Positions 1 through 9,642 of a stretch of DNA of 64,000 nt are shown piece by piece. Made by a program: the position numbers and the translations under genes. Below the pieces are notes generated by a model. That model was not told where the DNA came from, searched no databases, and worked only from the letters and a program-made list of their open reading frames with translations. Within the stretch, counting starts at the first letter, position 1, and each line of letters starts with the position of its first letter. The DNA lies in the NCBI GenBank assembly GCA_028819565.1, contig JAPPLD010000006.1, positions 115,751 through 179,750 of the forward strand, in the 5' to 3' direction. This stretch comes from Gammaproteobacteria bacterium. GTDB taxonomy: Bacteria > Pseudomonadota > Gammaproteobacteria > Poriferisulfidales > Poriferisulfidaceae.

Positions 1-546
1 GTGGTTGCGGATGCCGACATGCTGTCGGATACCTTGTGGGCGCGGGTGCAGAACTTTTTCGGGCAGCGGATCGTACAGGCCTGGGCCAGCAACGGCGATT
101 TCATTGTCAACGCACTGGAGAGCTTGGCTGGCAGTGGTGACCTGATCGGCTTGCGGGGCCGTTCCGAATTCGCGCGACCATTTCATGTAGTCGAACAACT
201 ACGGCGACAGGCGGAGCAACGGTTCCATGCCGAGGAGGAAGAACTCCAGCAGCGGTTGCAGGAGGCGGAGGAGAGCATCAGCCGGATCCAGCAATTGAGA
301 CAGGAAGGGGAGCAGAGCCTGTTGACGGAGCAGCAGCGTGCTGAAATCGAGGCTTTCCAGCAAGAGCGGTTACGGGTGCGCCGTGAGCTGCGCTCGGTTC
401 GACACGAACTGGACCGGGATATCGAACATCTCGGCTTCGTTCTGCGTCTGATCAATATCTGGCTGGTTCCAGTCTTGGTCACGATGGCTGCAGTCGGCCT
501 ATGGCTATTCCAGCGTCGGCGCCGTTCCCGGAGGGTGACCTCATGA
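1..546 (+). CDS. GldG-like ABC system component, C-terminal part (5' end outside window)
   Basis: Only the C-terminal end is present because the reading frame is open from the first base. The visible 181 residues hold a glutamate/arginine-rich coiled coil (about residues 65-145) and then one membrane segment near the end (about 146-168: LINIWLVPVLVTMAAVGLWLF) followed by an RRRRSRR cytoplasmic tail. This layout matches the C-terminus of GldG-type auxiliary proteins of gliding-type ABC transporters, and the stop overlaps the start of a DUF4340 protein by ATGA, the usual partner order (ATPase, ABC-2 permease, GldG, DUF4340). Substrate is unknown. The family call rests mainly on the neighbour and the topology. 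Confidence 0.6.
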   Translation: MVADADMLSDTLWARVQNFFGQRIVQAWASNGDFIVNALESLAGSGDLIGLRGRSEFARPFHVVEQLRRQAEQRFHAEEEELQQRLQEAEESISRIQQLRQEGEQSLLTEQQRAEIEAFQQERLRVRRELRSVRHELDRDIEHLGFVLRLINIWLVPVLVTMAAVGLWLFQRRRRSRRVTS

Positions 547-1556
547 ACCGGCGCGAACTGAGCACCTTGGCGATCCTGACTGGGATCGTGTTGCTCTTGA
601 CTGCCGCGATGTACAACATTCGCCACCAGTCCGGCGACCAGGAATACATCGGAAGCTTGTGGCTTGAAAATCTCGACATCAACTCCGTAACCCGCATCGA
701 CGTCACCGGACCGGGGAATATGCCGCAGGTCACCCTGGAACGCCGCCCGGAAGGATGGGGAGTGGTGCAGCGCCAGCACTATCCTGCGAATGTAGGCACC
801 ATCCGCAGCCTGTTGCTGGATTTGTCGGAAGCGAAACTGCTTGAGCGCAAGACCCGTAATCCGGCGCAACATGCCCAGTTGGGCTTGGGCGGAATCGAAC
901 GGCTCGAGGCAAAAGGGCAGCAGATCACGCTTCATTCAGCGGAAGGTGCTCAATCGGTTCGCATTGGCGCGACCCCGGATGGACGTAGCGCCACTTATGC
1001 ACGAAATTCCGACGACGATCAGGGCTGGCTTGTGGATCGGACGTTCACGATTCCAAGCGAACCACGACGCTGGCTCGACCCAGAACTGCTGGATATCGGA
1101 ATGGAGCAGATACGCCGGATGGAAGTCGTGCATCCGGATGGAGAAAGGATCGAAGGGCAACGTGCGGAAGAAGTCGCGGACGTGAAATTCACTGTGCTCA
1201 ACCTTCCCGAGGGCGCGATGCTGAAAAACGAATATGCGCTCAATCGCATGGCTAGCGCCATCACCAGCCTGTCGCTGGAGGATGTCATGCCGGCATCCCA
1301 GGCCGAGGTTCACCTGGAAGACGCAGCCCGGGCCCGGTACGAGTTCTATCAAGGCTACAGTCTGGAAGTGCGCTTGTTCCCAGTGGATGTGGAACGGTAT
1401 GCACGCTTCACTGTGCACTTGGGAGAGGACATGAGCGATGAGGATCGTACACGGGCGAGCATGCTTGCCCGGCACCTTGAGGACTGGGCGTTCCGAATCC
1501 CGTCCTTCGCCCATGACAGCATGGCACTACGCTGGGTTGACATCCTGGAGGAATAA
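543..1556 (+). CDS. DUF4340 domain-containing protein
   Basis: A 337-residue protein with one N-terminal membrane anchor (about residues 7-24, LAILTGIVLLLTAAMYNI) and a large soluble, probably periplasmic, part. The DUF4340 pattern is seen in the stretch on thresholds for local side chains such as RIDVTGPG, ARNSDDDQGWLVDR and the repeated beta-rich segments. I chose the ATG at 543 because it overlaps the upstream stop (ATGA) and a GGAGG lies just before it; a GTG-type extension to 501 only adds sequence read from the upstream gene. It is presumed to work with the upstream GldG-like protein as the accessory part of an ABC-2 exporter. Its exact function is not known. Confidence 0.75.
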   Translation: MNRRELSTLAILTGIVLLLTAAMYNIRHQSGDQEYIGSLWLENLDINSVTRIDVTGPGNMPQVTLERRPEGWGVVQRQHYPANVGTIRSLLLDLSEAKLLERKTRNPAQHAQLGLGGIERLEAKGQQITLHSAEGAQSVRIGATPDGRSATYARNSDDDQGWLVDRTFTIPSEPRRWLDPELLDIGMEQIRRMEVVHPDGERIEGQRAEEVADVKFTVLNLPEGAMLKNEYALNRMASAITSLSLEDVMPASQAEVHLEDAARARYEFYQGYSLEVRLFPVDVERYARFTVHLGEDMSDEDRTRASMLARHLEDWAFRIPSFAHDSMALRWVDILEE

Positions 1557-1922
1557 AACTGCGGGCATCGCCGTGGAGCCCGGATCACTTCCCGTGTTAA
1601 AATTTTCGGCGCCCAGTTCCCTGATGAAGCCATTCGGAGGAATGGACGATGTCACGGACGGGCATACTGAAAACAGGCCCACCTGCCGCCTTATCTAGGC
1701 CCACCTCCCTCCGCTTTCTTCCGAGGGAACCCAACTCTATATCGCGAATCGCTTCTCTGATTCGTGGCATTCAAAAAAATTTTGTTTCAATCACTTTCCC
1801 TCCGAAAGTGAGTTTGTGCTGCGCCGGTGTGACGGGGCAACAGTTTTCCAGTCTTCCTAGCGCAAAACACCTCGGCGTGTCCGCGACCTTCGTCCTCGCC
1901 CCTACTGTCTGTCCGGGTGGAA
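1557..1922. other. Intergenic region, no gene supported
   Basis: About 365 bases between the DUF4340 gene and the small zinc-ribbon gene. A perfect 7-bp stem with a 5-nt loop lies at 1792-1810 (CACTTTC / GAAAGTG), but it has no T tract directly after it on either strand. An open frame crossing 1649-1948 has low-complexity, proline/serine-rich translation and no ribosome site, so I do not call it. An 18-codon frame at 1642-1698 has a GGAGGA just before its ATG but shows no recognisable feature. Confidence 0.5.
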
Positions 1923-2123
1923 ATGATCTATCGAAGAAGAAAAAATGATTCTGTCTGGCATTTCTGCACGAATTGCCGGCACTGGCCGATGATCGGCGGC
2001 TTCATCGAGTACGTAGGCAAGCCGGAGCGCGGGAAATTCTGCAAGGACTGCCATGACAAATACGCAAACGGGGAATGCCCCACGCAAAAGCTCCCGCGAG
2101 TCGTCCCTAACCCTCAACGCTGA
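1923..2123 (+). CDS. Small zinc-ribbon-like hypothetical protein
   Basis: A 66-residue basic protein with two CxxC knuckles, CTNC near residue 17 and CKDC near residue 42, spaced as in a single zinc ribbon. I chose the ATG at 1923 because GGGTGG precedes it at a good distance; a GTG at 1917 is possible and adds two residues. It lies tail to tail with trxB. No specific function can be assigned. The metal-site geometry and the ribosome site make it likely to be a real gene. Confidence 0.6.
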   Translation: MIYRRRKNDSVWHFCTNCRHWPMIGGFIEYVGKPERGKFCKDCHDKYANGECPTQKLPRVVPNPQR

Positions 2124-2151
2124 AGAGTTCGGGCAGGGCTATACCCACTAT

Positions 2152-3174
<1,023 letters not shown>

Positions 3175-3179
3175 TTATT

Positions 3180-5483
3180 TTGAAGAAAAAAACCCCCAAG
3201 CGCCCCAAGCAACAGGATTCGCAGCCGCCCCGCATGTCTCCAGTCTTTCGCGAGGGCGCGTTGCTCGTCTTTACGGCCTTGGCCGTCTACCTGCTGGTCG
3301 CACTGATCACCTATCACCCGGACGACCCGAGTTGGTTCGACACCGGGGACGGGGACATCCGGAACGCAGCCGGAAAGGTGGGTGCAATCGTGGCCGACCT
3401 ATTACTGTATTTATTGGGTTACATCGCGTATCTGGTTCCCTTCATGCTGGGGTACCACGGCTGGCTTCTATACAGCCAGCGAGCCATCCCAGGGGATGCG
3501 AAGAAGCCCGGTTGGGGCTTGGCCGCGTTGCGTTGGGGTGGATTTTTCACGACGTTGATGGCGGCCTGTTCCCTGATCGGCATCTACCTGCTGGCGCCGG
3601 CTTTGCCAACTGGAAGTGGGGGATTGGTTGGAAAGGGGGTTGCGGGCGGGTTCGTTGCGGCGTTTAGTGAGGTGGGCGCAACGGTGTTACTGCTCGCGCT
3701 GCTGTTCGTCGGCACCACCCTGTGGACAAGTTTTTCGTGGCTGAAAGCCGTGGATCTCACCGGCAAATTCGCTTGGGACGCGGGGTCTGCCACCATTGCA
3801 GGGATTCGGCGTATTCAGGAATATTTCTCCGGGCATCGAGATCGCCAGCAACGGGAAGAAAAACGGAAGCGGACAAAGGAGAAAAGGGCGTCCAAGAGCC
3901 CCACCCGGATCGAACCCAAGATTCAAATCGAGGCCGATGCCAAGAGACAAGCGAAAGAAAAGCAGATTTCTCTGCTGCCCGCTAGCGGCACTAAGGAGTT
4001 GCCGCCGCTCGATCTGTTGGATGAACCCATGGAAGGGAGCATGGGATATTCTGAGGAAACTCTCAGTAATATGTCGAAACAGATTGAAATTAAAATGGAA
4101 GAATTCAAGGTCGATGTCACGGTAGTAGCCGTGACACCCGGTCCGATCGTGACTCGTTTCGACTTGGAGCCGGCTCCGGGAGTGCGAGGCAGCAAGATCA
4201 GCAGTTATGCGAAAGATTTGGCGCGTTCGCTGTCCGTGGTCAGCGTCCGCGTGGAAGAAGTGGTCGAGGGGAAATCGGTGATCGGCTTGGAAGTGCCGAA
4301 CGAGGACCGCGAAATGGTGATGGCCAGCGAGATCCTGCGGTCGGCCGCATTCAGCCAATCCCCGTCCTTGCTGACTCTGGCGCTTGGCAAGAGCATCAAC
4401 GGCGAACCGGTGGTCTGCGATCTGGCGAGCATGCCGCACCTCCTGGTGGCCGGGACAACCGGTTCCGGCAAGTCGGTGGCGATCAACGCCATGATCTTGA
4501 GCCTGCTGTACAAGGCCTTGCCGAAGGACCTGCGGTTGATTCTGATCGATCCGAAGATGCTGGAACTCGCCATTTATGAAGGCATTCCTAATTTGCTGAC
4601 CCCGGTGGTCACCAACATGGGGCAGGCGGCCCGGGCCCTGTTGTGGTGCGTAGGCCAGATGGAGCGACGCTATACGGTCATGTCAAGGCTGGGCGTGCGC
4701 AACTTGAACGGTTACAACCGAAAGATCGAAGAAGCGGCCAAGAACAAGGAACCCATCCCGGATCCAACATACGAGAGCCTTGGCGAGGAGGACGAGGCGC
4801 CACCGTTGGAACACCTGCCTCATATCGTGGTCGTGATTGATGAATTCGCGGACATGATGATGGTTGCCGGGAAAAAGGTCGAGGATTACATCATCCGCCT
4901 GGCACAGAAGGCCCGTGCTGCCGGTATCCATCTGATTCTCGCCACGCAGCGCCCGACGCGAGAAGTGATCACCGGCCTGATCAAATCGAATATCCCCGCC
5001 CGCATCTCTTTCCGGGTTGCCTCGCAGATTGATTCGCGCACGATTCTGGATCAAGGTGGAGCAGAGCAACTGCTGGGGCATGGAGACATGCTGTTCCTGG
5101 ATTCGGGAGAGACGCTGCCCAAGCGAGTCCATGGTGCATTCATTTCGGACGATGAGGTTCGTCAGGTTGCCAAATACCTGCGCGAGCACGGCGGCGAACC
5201 CGACTATCTAGAAGAAGTAACACAAGAAGAAACTACCGTCTCAATTCCCGGGCTGACCGAGGAAAACGATGAGGAGGGCACGGAAGATCCGCTGTATCAA
5301 GCGGCTGTGGAAATTGTGCGCCGGGATCGGAAAGCCTCCGTCTCGTACCTGCAGCGACGCCTCAAGGTCGGCTACAACCGTGCGGCCCGGATGATCGAGG
5401 AAATGGAGGCCGCGGAGATTGTCGGTGCAGTGCAGCCGGGGGGTGCCCGCGAGGTGCTTCTGCCTCCGCCTGATGAATCGTGA
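3180..5483 (+). CDS. ftsK: DNA translocase FtsK
   Basis: A septum-anchored hexameric ATPase that pumps DNA during chromosome dimer resolution. The N-terminal third holds about four membrane segments. A charged linker with KR-rich and EK-rich stretches follows (about residues 215-270), much shorter than in E. coli. The motor has Walker A GTTGSGKS at 425-432, a Walker B segment (VVVIDEFADMMM) and the FtsK-specific QRPTREVITG. A winged-helix gamma domain that reads KOPS sites ends the protein. The start is uncertain: TTG 3180 gives an N-terminus MKKKTPKRPK like relatives, TTG 3144 would overlap a -10 box, and ATG 3234 is the first ATG. The stop overlaps lolA. Confidence 0.95.
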   Translation: MKKKTPKRPKQQDSQPPRMSPVFREGALLVFTALAVYLLVALITYHPDDPSWFDTGDGDIRNAAGKVGAIVADLLLYLLGYIAYLVPFMLGYHGWLLYSQRAIPGDAKKPGWGLAALRWGGFFTTLMAACSLIGIYLLAPALPTGSGGLVGKGVAGGFVAAFSEVGATVLLLALLFVGTTLWTSFSWLKAVDLTGKFAWDAGSATIAGIRRIQEYFSGHRDRQQREEKRKRTKEKRASKSPTRIEPKIQIEADAKRQAKEKQISLLPASGTKELPPLDLLDEPMEGSMGYSEETLSNMSKQIEIKMEEFKVDVTVVAVTPGPIVTRFDLEPAPGVRGSKISSYAKDLARSLSVVSVRVEEVVEGKSVIGLEVPNEDREMVMASEILRSAAFSQSPSLLTLALGKSINGEPVVCDLASMPHLLVAGTTGSGKSVAINAMILSLLYKALPKDLRLILIDPKMLELAIYEGIPNLLTPVVTNMGQAARALLWCVGQMERRYTVMSRLGVRNLNGYNRKIEEAAKNKEPIPDPTYESLGEEDEAPPLEHLPHIVVVIDEFADMMMVAGKKVEDYIIRLAQKARAAGIHLILATQRPTREVITGLIKSNIPARISFRVASQIDSRTILDQGGAEQLLGHGDMLFLDSGETLPKRVHGAFISDDEVRQVAKYLREHGGEPDYLEEVTQEETTVSIPGLTEENDEEGTEDPLYQAAVEIVRRDRKASVSYLQRRLKVGYNRAARMIEEMEAAEIVGAVQPGGAREVLLPPPDES

Positions 5484-6121
5484 TGGCGTCTCCGGCAGTC
5501 CGATCCCTGGCTTTTATCGGTCTGCTCGGACTGGTTGCAATTCAGGATGTGCCGGCGACTCCGGAAAGTGAGCTTGAGCGGTTTTTCGAACAGACTCAAT
5601 CCCTGACGGCGTTTTTCCAGCAGGAAGTCTGGTCGGCGGACGGGGAACTCCTATCCTCCGGACATGGTGACATGAGCCTGTTGCGCCCGAATTTTATGCG
5701 CTGGAATTACCGGGAGCCCGAACCCCTGATTCTGGTTTCCGATGGCGTCAATTTCTGGTCTTATGATCCGATTCTTGAGCAGGCGACCGTCGCGCGGGTG
5801 GAAGATGCTCTAAACGATACGCCGCTTTCGGCTTTGCTGGGCTCGCGGGTCTTGGAGGATCTGTTCACGGTCAAGCGCACCCAGCACCAGGACGGGATCG
5901 ATTGGGTTGTGTTGCAGTCTCAGGCAGGTGCTGCACGGCCAGTTGAGCTTTTGATCGGTTTGCGTTCGGGCACGCTGGAACGCTTGCATTTCGTCGATCA
6001 GTTCGGGCAGGAAGTACAGGTCCGGTTCGAACAGGTGCAGGTGAATCCTCCCCTGCAGCCGGAATCCTTTTCCTACCAGCCGCCACGAGGTACGGATATT
6101 CTTGGCACGCCGACCCAATGA
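5483..6121 (+). CDS. lolA: Outer-membrane lipoprotein carrier protein LolA
   Basis: A periplasmic chaperone of 212 residues that carries lipoproteins released by LolCDE to LolB at the outer membrane. A signal peptide occupies about residues 1-25 (ending near VPATPES). The LolA pattern is clear: LTAFFQQ near the start of the mature chain, FMRWNYREPEPLILVSDG, and the closing PPRGTD. The start ATG shares its A with the ftsK stop (TGATG), and the stop overlaps rarA by ATGA, so ftsK-lolA-rarA is one transcript. The partner genes lolC and lolD lie at 36-38 kb in the same window. Confidence 0.95.
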   Translation: MASPAVRSLAFIGLLGLVAIQDVPATPESELERFFEQTQSLTAFFQQEVWSADGELLSSGHGDMSLLRPNFMRWNYREPEPLILVSDGVNFWSYDPILEQATVARVEDALNDTPLSALLGSRVLEDLFTVKRTQHQDGIDWVVLQSQAGAARPVELLIGLRSGTLERLHFVDQFGQEVQVRFEQVQVNPPLQPESFSYQPPRGTDILGTPTQ

Positions 6122-7446
6122 GTGAACTGTTCGATTCGAGAAAAGAATTCCGCCCATTGGCGGACCGGATGCGTCCACGGAGTCTGGAGGAATTTGTCGG
6201 GCAACAGCACCTGCTTGCAGAAGGGCTGCCTCTGCGGCAGGCAGTCGAGGCCGGGAAACTTCACTCCATGGTGTTCTGGGGGCCTCCGGGCACGGGCAAG
6301 ACCACGCTGGCGAAACTGATTAGCCGATATGCCGAGGCCCGGTTCGTCAGCCTTTCGGCCGTACTGGCTGGAGTCAAGGAAATCCGCGAGGCGATCGCGG
6401 AAGCCCGGTTGGCTCAGGATCGCGATCAGCAGGCCACCGCACTGTTCATCGATGAGGTCCATCGCCTCAACAAGGCGCAGCAAGACGTGTTTTTGCCGCA
6501 TGTCGAGGATGGGACGATCTACCTGCTCGGCGCAACAACGGAGAACCCTTCGTTCGAACTCAACAATGCATTGCTGTCCCGTGTCCGTGTCTATGTCCTG
6601 AAAATGCTCGAGAAAGAAGATCTGGCGCAATTGCTTGAGTGGGCGCTGACGGACGAAGAGCGGGGCGCGGGCGCACGCCCGGCCACATTGGAAGACGATG
6701 CGCGCGACTTGATGATTCAGGTGGCGGATGGCGACGCACGTATTTTGCTTAATCTGTTGGAGATCGGCTTGGATCTTGCGCCGGAGCAGGAGGGAAAGAA
6801 AGTCATCGATGCGGCGATCATGCAGCAGGTCGCAGGGCAGGGCACTCGGCGTTTCGACAAAGGGGGAGAGTACTTTTACGATCAGATATCTGCGCTTCAC
6901 AAGTCGGTGCGAGGATCCGATCCGGATGCCGCCCTGTACTGGCTATGCCGCATGCTGGACGGGGGCTGTGACCCTCGATATATCGCCCGGCGCGTGGTGC
7001 GGATGGCAAGCGAGGACATTGGAAACGCCGCCCCACAAGCACTCAACCTGTGCCTGTCTGCCTGGCAGGCCTATGAGCGATTGGGTTCTCCCGAAGGAGA
7101 ATTGGCCATCGCATCGGCAGTCGCCTATCTGGCTTGTTCACCTAAAAGCAATGCGGTATACACGGCTTACAAGGCAGCGATGGAACAGGCCAAGAAATCG
7201 GGCACTTTGGAAGTCCCGATGCATTTGCGCAATGCCCCGACCCAGTTGATGAAGGATCTGGGTTATGGGAAAGACTATCAATACGCACACAACCACGAGG
7301 GCGGGTACGTGACCGATGAAGTCTATCTGCCCGAGTCCTTGCAAGGCATGTCGTTCTATTTCCCCGTCGACCGGGGCCACGAGAAGGCAATCGGGGAGTG
7401 GCTGCAGAAGATCCGGGAAAGTGCGCGCAGGCGTTCGGCCAATTGA
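6118..7446 (+). CDS. rarA: Replication-associated recombination protein A (RarA/MgsA)
   Basis: A 442-residue AAA+ clamp-loader-like ATPase that acts at stalled replication forks. Walker A GPPGTGKT is at 55-62, Walker B LFIDEVHR at about 109-116, sensor 1 in ATTENPSFELN, and a conserved C-terminal tetramerisation domain with the hallmark KDYQYAHN. Length matches the family. It is translationally coupled to lolA (ATGA). Confidence 0.97.
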   Translation: MSELFDSRKEFRPLADRMRPRSLEEFVGQQHLLAEGLPLRQAVEAGKLHSMVFWGPPGTGKTTLAKLISRYAEARFVSLSAVLAGVKEIREAIAEARLAQDRDQQATALFIDEVHRLNKAQQDVFLPHVEDGTIYLLGATTENPSFELNNALLSRVRVYVLKMLEKEDLAQLLEWALTDEERGAGARPATLEDDARDLMIQVADGDARILLNLLEIGLDLAPEQEGKKVIDAAIMQQVAGQGTRRFDKGGEYFYDQISALHKSVRGSDPDAALYWLCRMLDGGCDPRYIARRVVRMASEDIGNAAPQALNLCLSAWQAYERLGSPEGELAIASAVAYLACSPKSNAVYTAYKAAMEQAKKSGTLEVPMHLRNAPTQLMKDLGYGKDYQYAHNHEGGYVTDEVYLPESLQGMSFYFPVDRGHEKAIGEWLQKIRESARRRSAN

Positions 7447-7450
7447 GGGC

Positions 7451-7474
7451 GCCCGGAAGCGGAAGCATCCGGGC
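7451..7474. terminator. Hairpin between rarA and the rhodanese gene
   Basis: A 7-bp perfect stem (GCCCGGA at 7451-7457 with TCCGGGC at 7468-7474) lies between two convergent genes. No T tract follows on either strand, so it may only be a weak, shared terminator. Confidence 0.35.
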
Positions 7475-7490
7475 CTTGGTAGAATCGAGA

Positions 7491-7904
7491 TCAGTCGCTG
7501 GTTTCTGGCGTGAAAGGATCCACGGGATTGCCGGCTTCAACCCAGGCCCTGAATCCCCCGGCCATATGCTTGACGTTTTCGAAGCCCATCTGCTTGAGCG
7601 TGTTGGCGGCCAGTGCCGAGCGGCCGCTGGTCCCGCAATACAGGATCAGGTTCTCGGCTTGAGCGAAGATCGGCAGATGCTTCGGCGAAGACGGGTCGGC
7701 ATAGAATTCCAGCATGCCGCGCGAGGCGTGGTGCGCGCCAGGCACCGTGCCGCTTTGAACCAGTTCATTCTGGTCGCGCACGTCGATGACGACGACGCCA
7801 GGCTCGTTCAGGGCCTGAGCGACAGCCGCGGCGGAGACTTCGTCGACTTGGTCGACGGCCTCGGACAGCATTTCCTTGAATCCTCGCTTGATTTGTACAG
7901 GCAT
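7491..7904 (-). CDS. Rhodanese-like sulfurtransferase
   Basis: A single-domain rhodanese of 137 residues with the active-site loop CGTSGRS at 90-96 and the upstream VVVIDVRDQNE and C-terminal MAGGFRAW motifs. It would carry a persulfide on Cys90 and transfer sulfane sulfur, or act as a sulfur carrier, which suits the sulfur-oxidising context given by fccAB. It is a cytoplasmic protein because no signal peptide is seen. The physiological acceptor cannot be told from the sequence. Confidence 0.9.
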   Translation of the reverse strand: MPVQIKRGFKEMLSEAVDQVDEVSAAAVAQALNEPGVVVIDVRDQNELVQSGTVPGAHHASRGMLEFYADPSSPKHLPIFAQAENLILYCGTSGRSALAANTLKQMGFENVKHMAGGFRAWVEAGNPVDPFTPETSD

Positions 7905-8036
7905 GGTTTTATCCCGAAGGCCGTGAACGACTATCGTAACGCATTGTGTTGCAATTCCTATACTGGAAAAGCGAAGGAGGGGAGGCTGAGATTAACTTAT
8001 GGTAGAATTATTATAAATTTCTACCCCTACCTATTA

Positions 8037-8068
8037 ATCCGATGGGGACTTATAAAGGAAAGTTGACA
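8037..8068 (+). repeat. Left inverted repeat of the tnpB unit
   Basis: Imperfect inverted partner of 9356-9386. The best-conserved core is ATAAAGGAAAGTTG followed by [A/G]CA. Confidence 0.6.
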
Positions 8069-8096
8069 AGATAGTCTTCTCGAAGACAATCCACTT

Positions 8097-9374
8097 ATGA
8101 AAGTCCACCGCACCGTCCGCTACCGTCTTCATCCGGGTTCTGCCAGAAAGAACCAGCAACTGCACGGCACTGCTGGCGCTTGCCGGTTCGTCTGGAACCA
8201 CATGGTCGGGAAGCTCAGGGACGACTATGACTATTACGGTGAATGCAACTTCCATTACATGTCGACGAAAGCCATCCCCACGCAGGGATTGGGTCGGACT
8301 TTCACGATCCTGAGACGATACAGCTACCCATGGTTGCAGGACTATTCTGCGTATATCGTCAAGAGTTCGCTGCAGCCCATCGAGAGGACTTACAAGGCGT
8401 TCTTCAAGGACTTGGGAACAGGCGGGAAGTTGAACCGCAAGCCGCCGCGGTTTCACGGAAAGTGGACAATTACGCCTTCGTTTCCGATCAATTACATGTC
8501 GGCAAAGGTATCGGGCGACAGCCTGTACGTGCAGAAGGTCGGCTGGATGAAACTGGACGGCAACAATCCGTACCCGGACGGCCAGTTCAAGTCCGGCACG
8601 GTCAAGTACGAATGTGGCAAGTGGTACGCCTACCTAGTGTACGAAGTCGAGGCACAGGCCTGCCTTCCCCATTCCATCAAGGCAGTGGGCATTGATCGGA
8701 ACATCGCCGATGGCCGATTGGTGGTGCTGTCGGATGGCACGAAGCACGGTGGCCCCGACTTGGAACGCAAGGTGGCGCGTCGCAAGCGATACCAGCGCAA
8801 AATGGCACGACAGGTGAAAGGGAGCAACCGCAGGAAGGTTACAAAGGTGCGGTTGCAGAAAGCGTTTCAGGAGGAACGCTTCGCCCGGTTGAACTGGGCG
8901 CATCACGTCAGCAAAGGCATTGCCTCTGAGTACGATGTCGCCTATGTGGAGAAACTGAACATCCGGGGCATGACGAGGTCGGCCAAAGGCACGAGAGAGA
9001 AACCCGGTAAGCACGTGAAATCGAAATCCGGTCTGAACCGGCAGATCCTGACCAGCGCATGGGGAACATTAGAGTTGTGCCTGAATTACAAGATGGACGT
9101 GTGCAGCGTACCTCCGGCGTACACCAGCCAGACCTGCCACCAGTGCGGACACGTCGACAAGGACAGCAGGAAGCAAACAGACTTCAAGTGCACCGCTTGC
9201 GGGCACGCAGACGATGCGGACGTGAACGCCGCATTGAACGTTTTGGCCTTCGGGAATGGGGCGGCTGGACGTGGAGGTGGCGACACCGGCGGGGCACCCT
9301 GCCACAGTCGGCCTAGGAAGCGTCAAGAAATAGGGAGACGAAGCAGAGAACTCTCTGCCAACTTTCCTTTATAG
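8097..9374 (+). CDS. tnpB: RNA-guided endonuclease TnpB (IS200/IS605 family)
   Basis: A 425-residue protein with a split RuvC-like nuclease and a zinc ribbon. Candidate catalytic residues are D200 in VGIDRNI, E285 in YVEKLN and D375 in DADVNAALN. The ribbon has C347/C350 (CHQC) and C365/C368 (CTAC). TnpB family proteins are guided by an omega RNA made from the element's 3' end and cut DNA, which favours retention of the element. The start ATG follows a 6-bp hairpin. The omega RNA would cover the 3' part of this gene and the right-end hairpin, but I cannot define its guide boundary. Confidence 0.93.
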   Translation: MKVHRTVRYRLHPGSARKNQQLHGTAGACRFVWNHMVGKLRDDYDYYGECNFHYMSTKAIPTQGLGRTFTILRRYSYPWLQDYSAYIVKSSLQPIERTYKAFFKDLGTGGKLNRKPPRFHGKWTITPSFPINYMSAKVSGDSLYVQKVGWMKLDGNNPYPDGQFKSGTVKYECGKWYAYLVYEVEAQACLPHSIKAVGIDRNIADGRLVVLSDGTKHGGPDLERKVARRKRYQRKMARQVKGSNRRKVTKVRLQKAFQEERFARLNWAHHVSKGIASEYDVAYVEKLNIRGMTRSAKGTREKPGKHVKSKSGLNRQILTSAWGTLELCLNYKMDVCSVPPAYTSQTCHQCGHVDKDSRKQTDFKCTACGHADDADVNAALNVLAFGNGAAGRGGGDTGGAPCHSRPRKRQEIGRRSRELSANFPL

Positions 9375-9386
9375 TTCCCATCCGAT
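9356..9386 (-). repeat. Right inverted repeat of the tnpB unit
   Basis: Inverted partner of 8037-8068. It runs from the right-end hairpin into the first bases of the vapB start codon (ATG at 9385). Confidence 0.6.
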
Positions 9387-9642
9387 GAGCCTCAATATCA
9401 AGAATGAGGAAACTTGCCAACTTGTGGATGAGTTGGCCGAGTTGATTGGAGAGACCAAAACCGGCGCAATCACTGTTGCGTTGAAGGAACGTCTCGAGCG
9501 AGAGAAGAAACTTGCGAACAGGGACGTCCTAGCCCGGCATCTGTGCGAAATAGGACGGAGTTGCGCCAAACTGATGGGGCCGGGACCTTCCTCTACGGAG
9601 CATGGTGATTTTCTCTACGATGAGAAGGGGTTGCCTAAGTGA
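9385..9642 (+). CDS. vapB: VapB-family antitoxin
   Basis: An 85-residue protein with an N-terminal part (SLNIKNEETCQLVDELAEL, then TGAITVALKERL) typical of the Rv0623-like antitoxins, which bind DNA as a ribbon-helix-helix-type dimer and mask the VapC active site through the C-terminal tail. It overlaps vapC by GTGA, so the pair is translationally coupled. The start sits inside the right repeat of the tnpB element and has no clear ribosome site, so the insertion may have replaced the native promoter. Confidence 0.85.
   Translation: MSLNIKNEETCQLVDELAELIGETKTGAITVALKERLEREKKLANRDVLARHLCEIGRSCAKLMGPGPSSTEHGDFLYDEKGLPK

Larger units (their letters stand above)
8037..9386 (+). mobile_element. 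tnpB-only IS200/IS605-type (IS1341 group) element
   Basis: The unit holds a tnpB gene but no tnpA transposase. It is bounded by imperfect inverted copies of about 31 bases at 8037-8068 and 9356-9386 (28 of 32 aligned positions match, one gap; shared core ATAAAGGAAAGTTG). Subterminal hairpins, as expected for this family, are seen just inside the left end (GTCTTC-TC-GAAGAC, 8074-8087) and at the right end (GCAGAG-AACT-CTCTGC, 9343-9358). The right copy overlaps the ATG of the following vapB gene. Terminal inverted repeats are not usual for IS200/IS605, so the exact ends are inferred. Confidence 0.65.

Noticed and set aside
1649..1948. 99-codon plus-strand frame after the DUF4340 gene
   Set aside because: Serine/proline-rich, no ribosome site, overlaps a better gene (1923-2123), no recognisable pattern.
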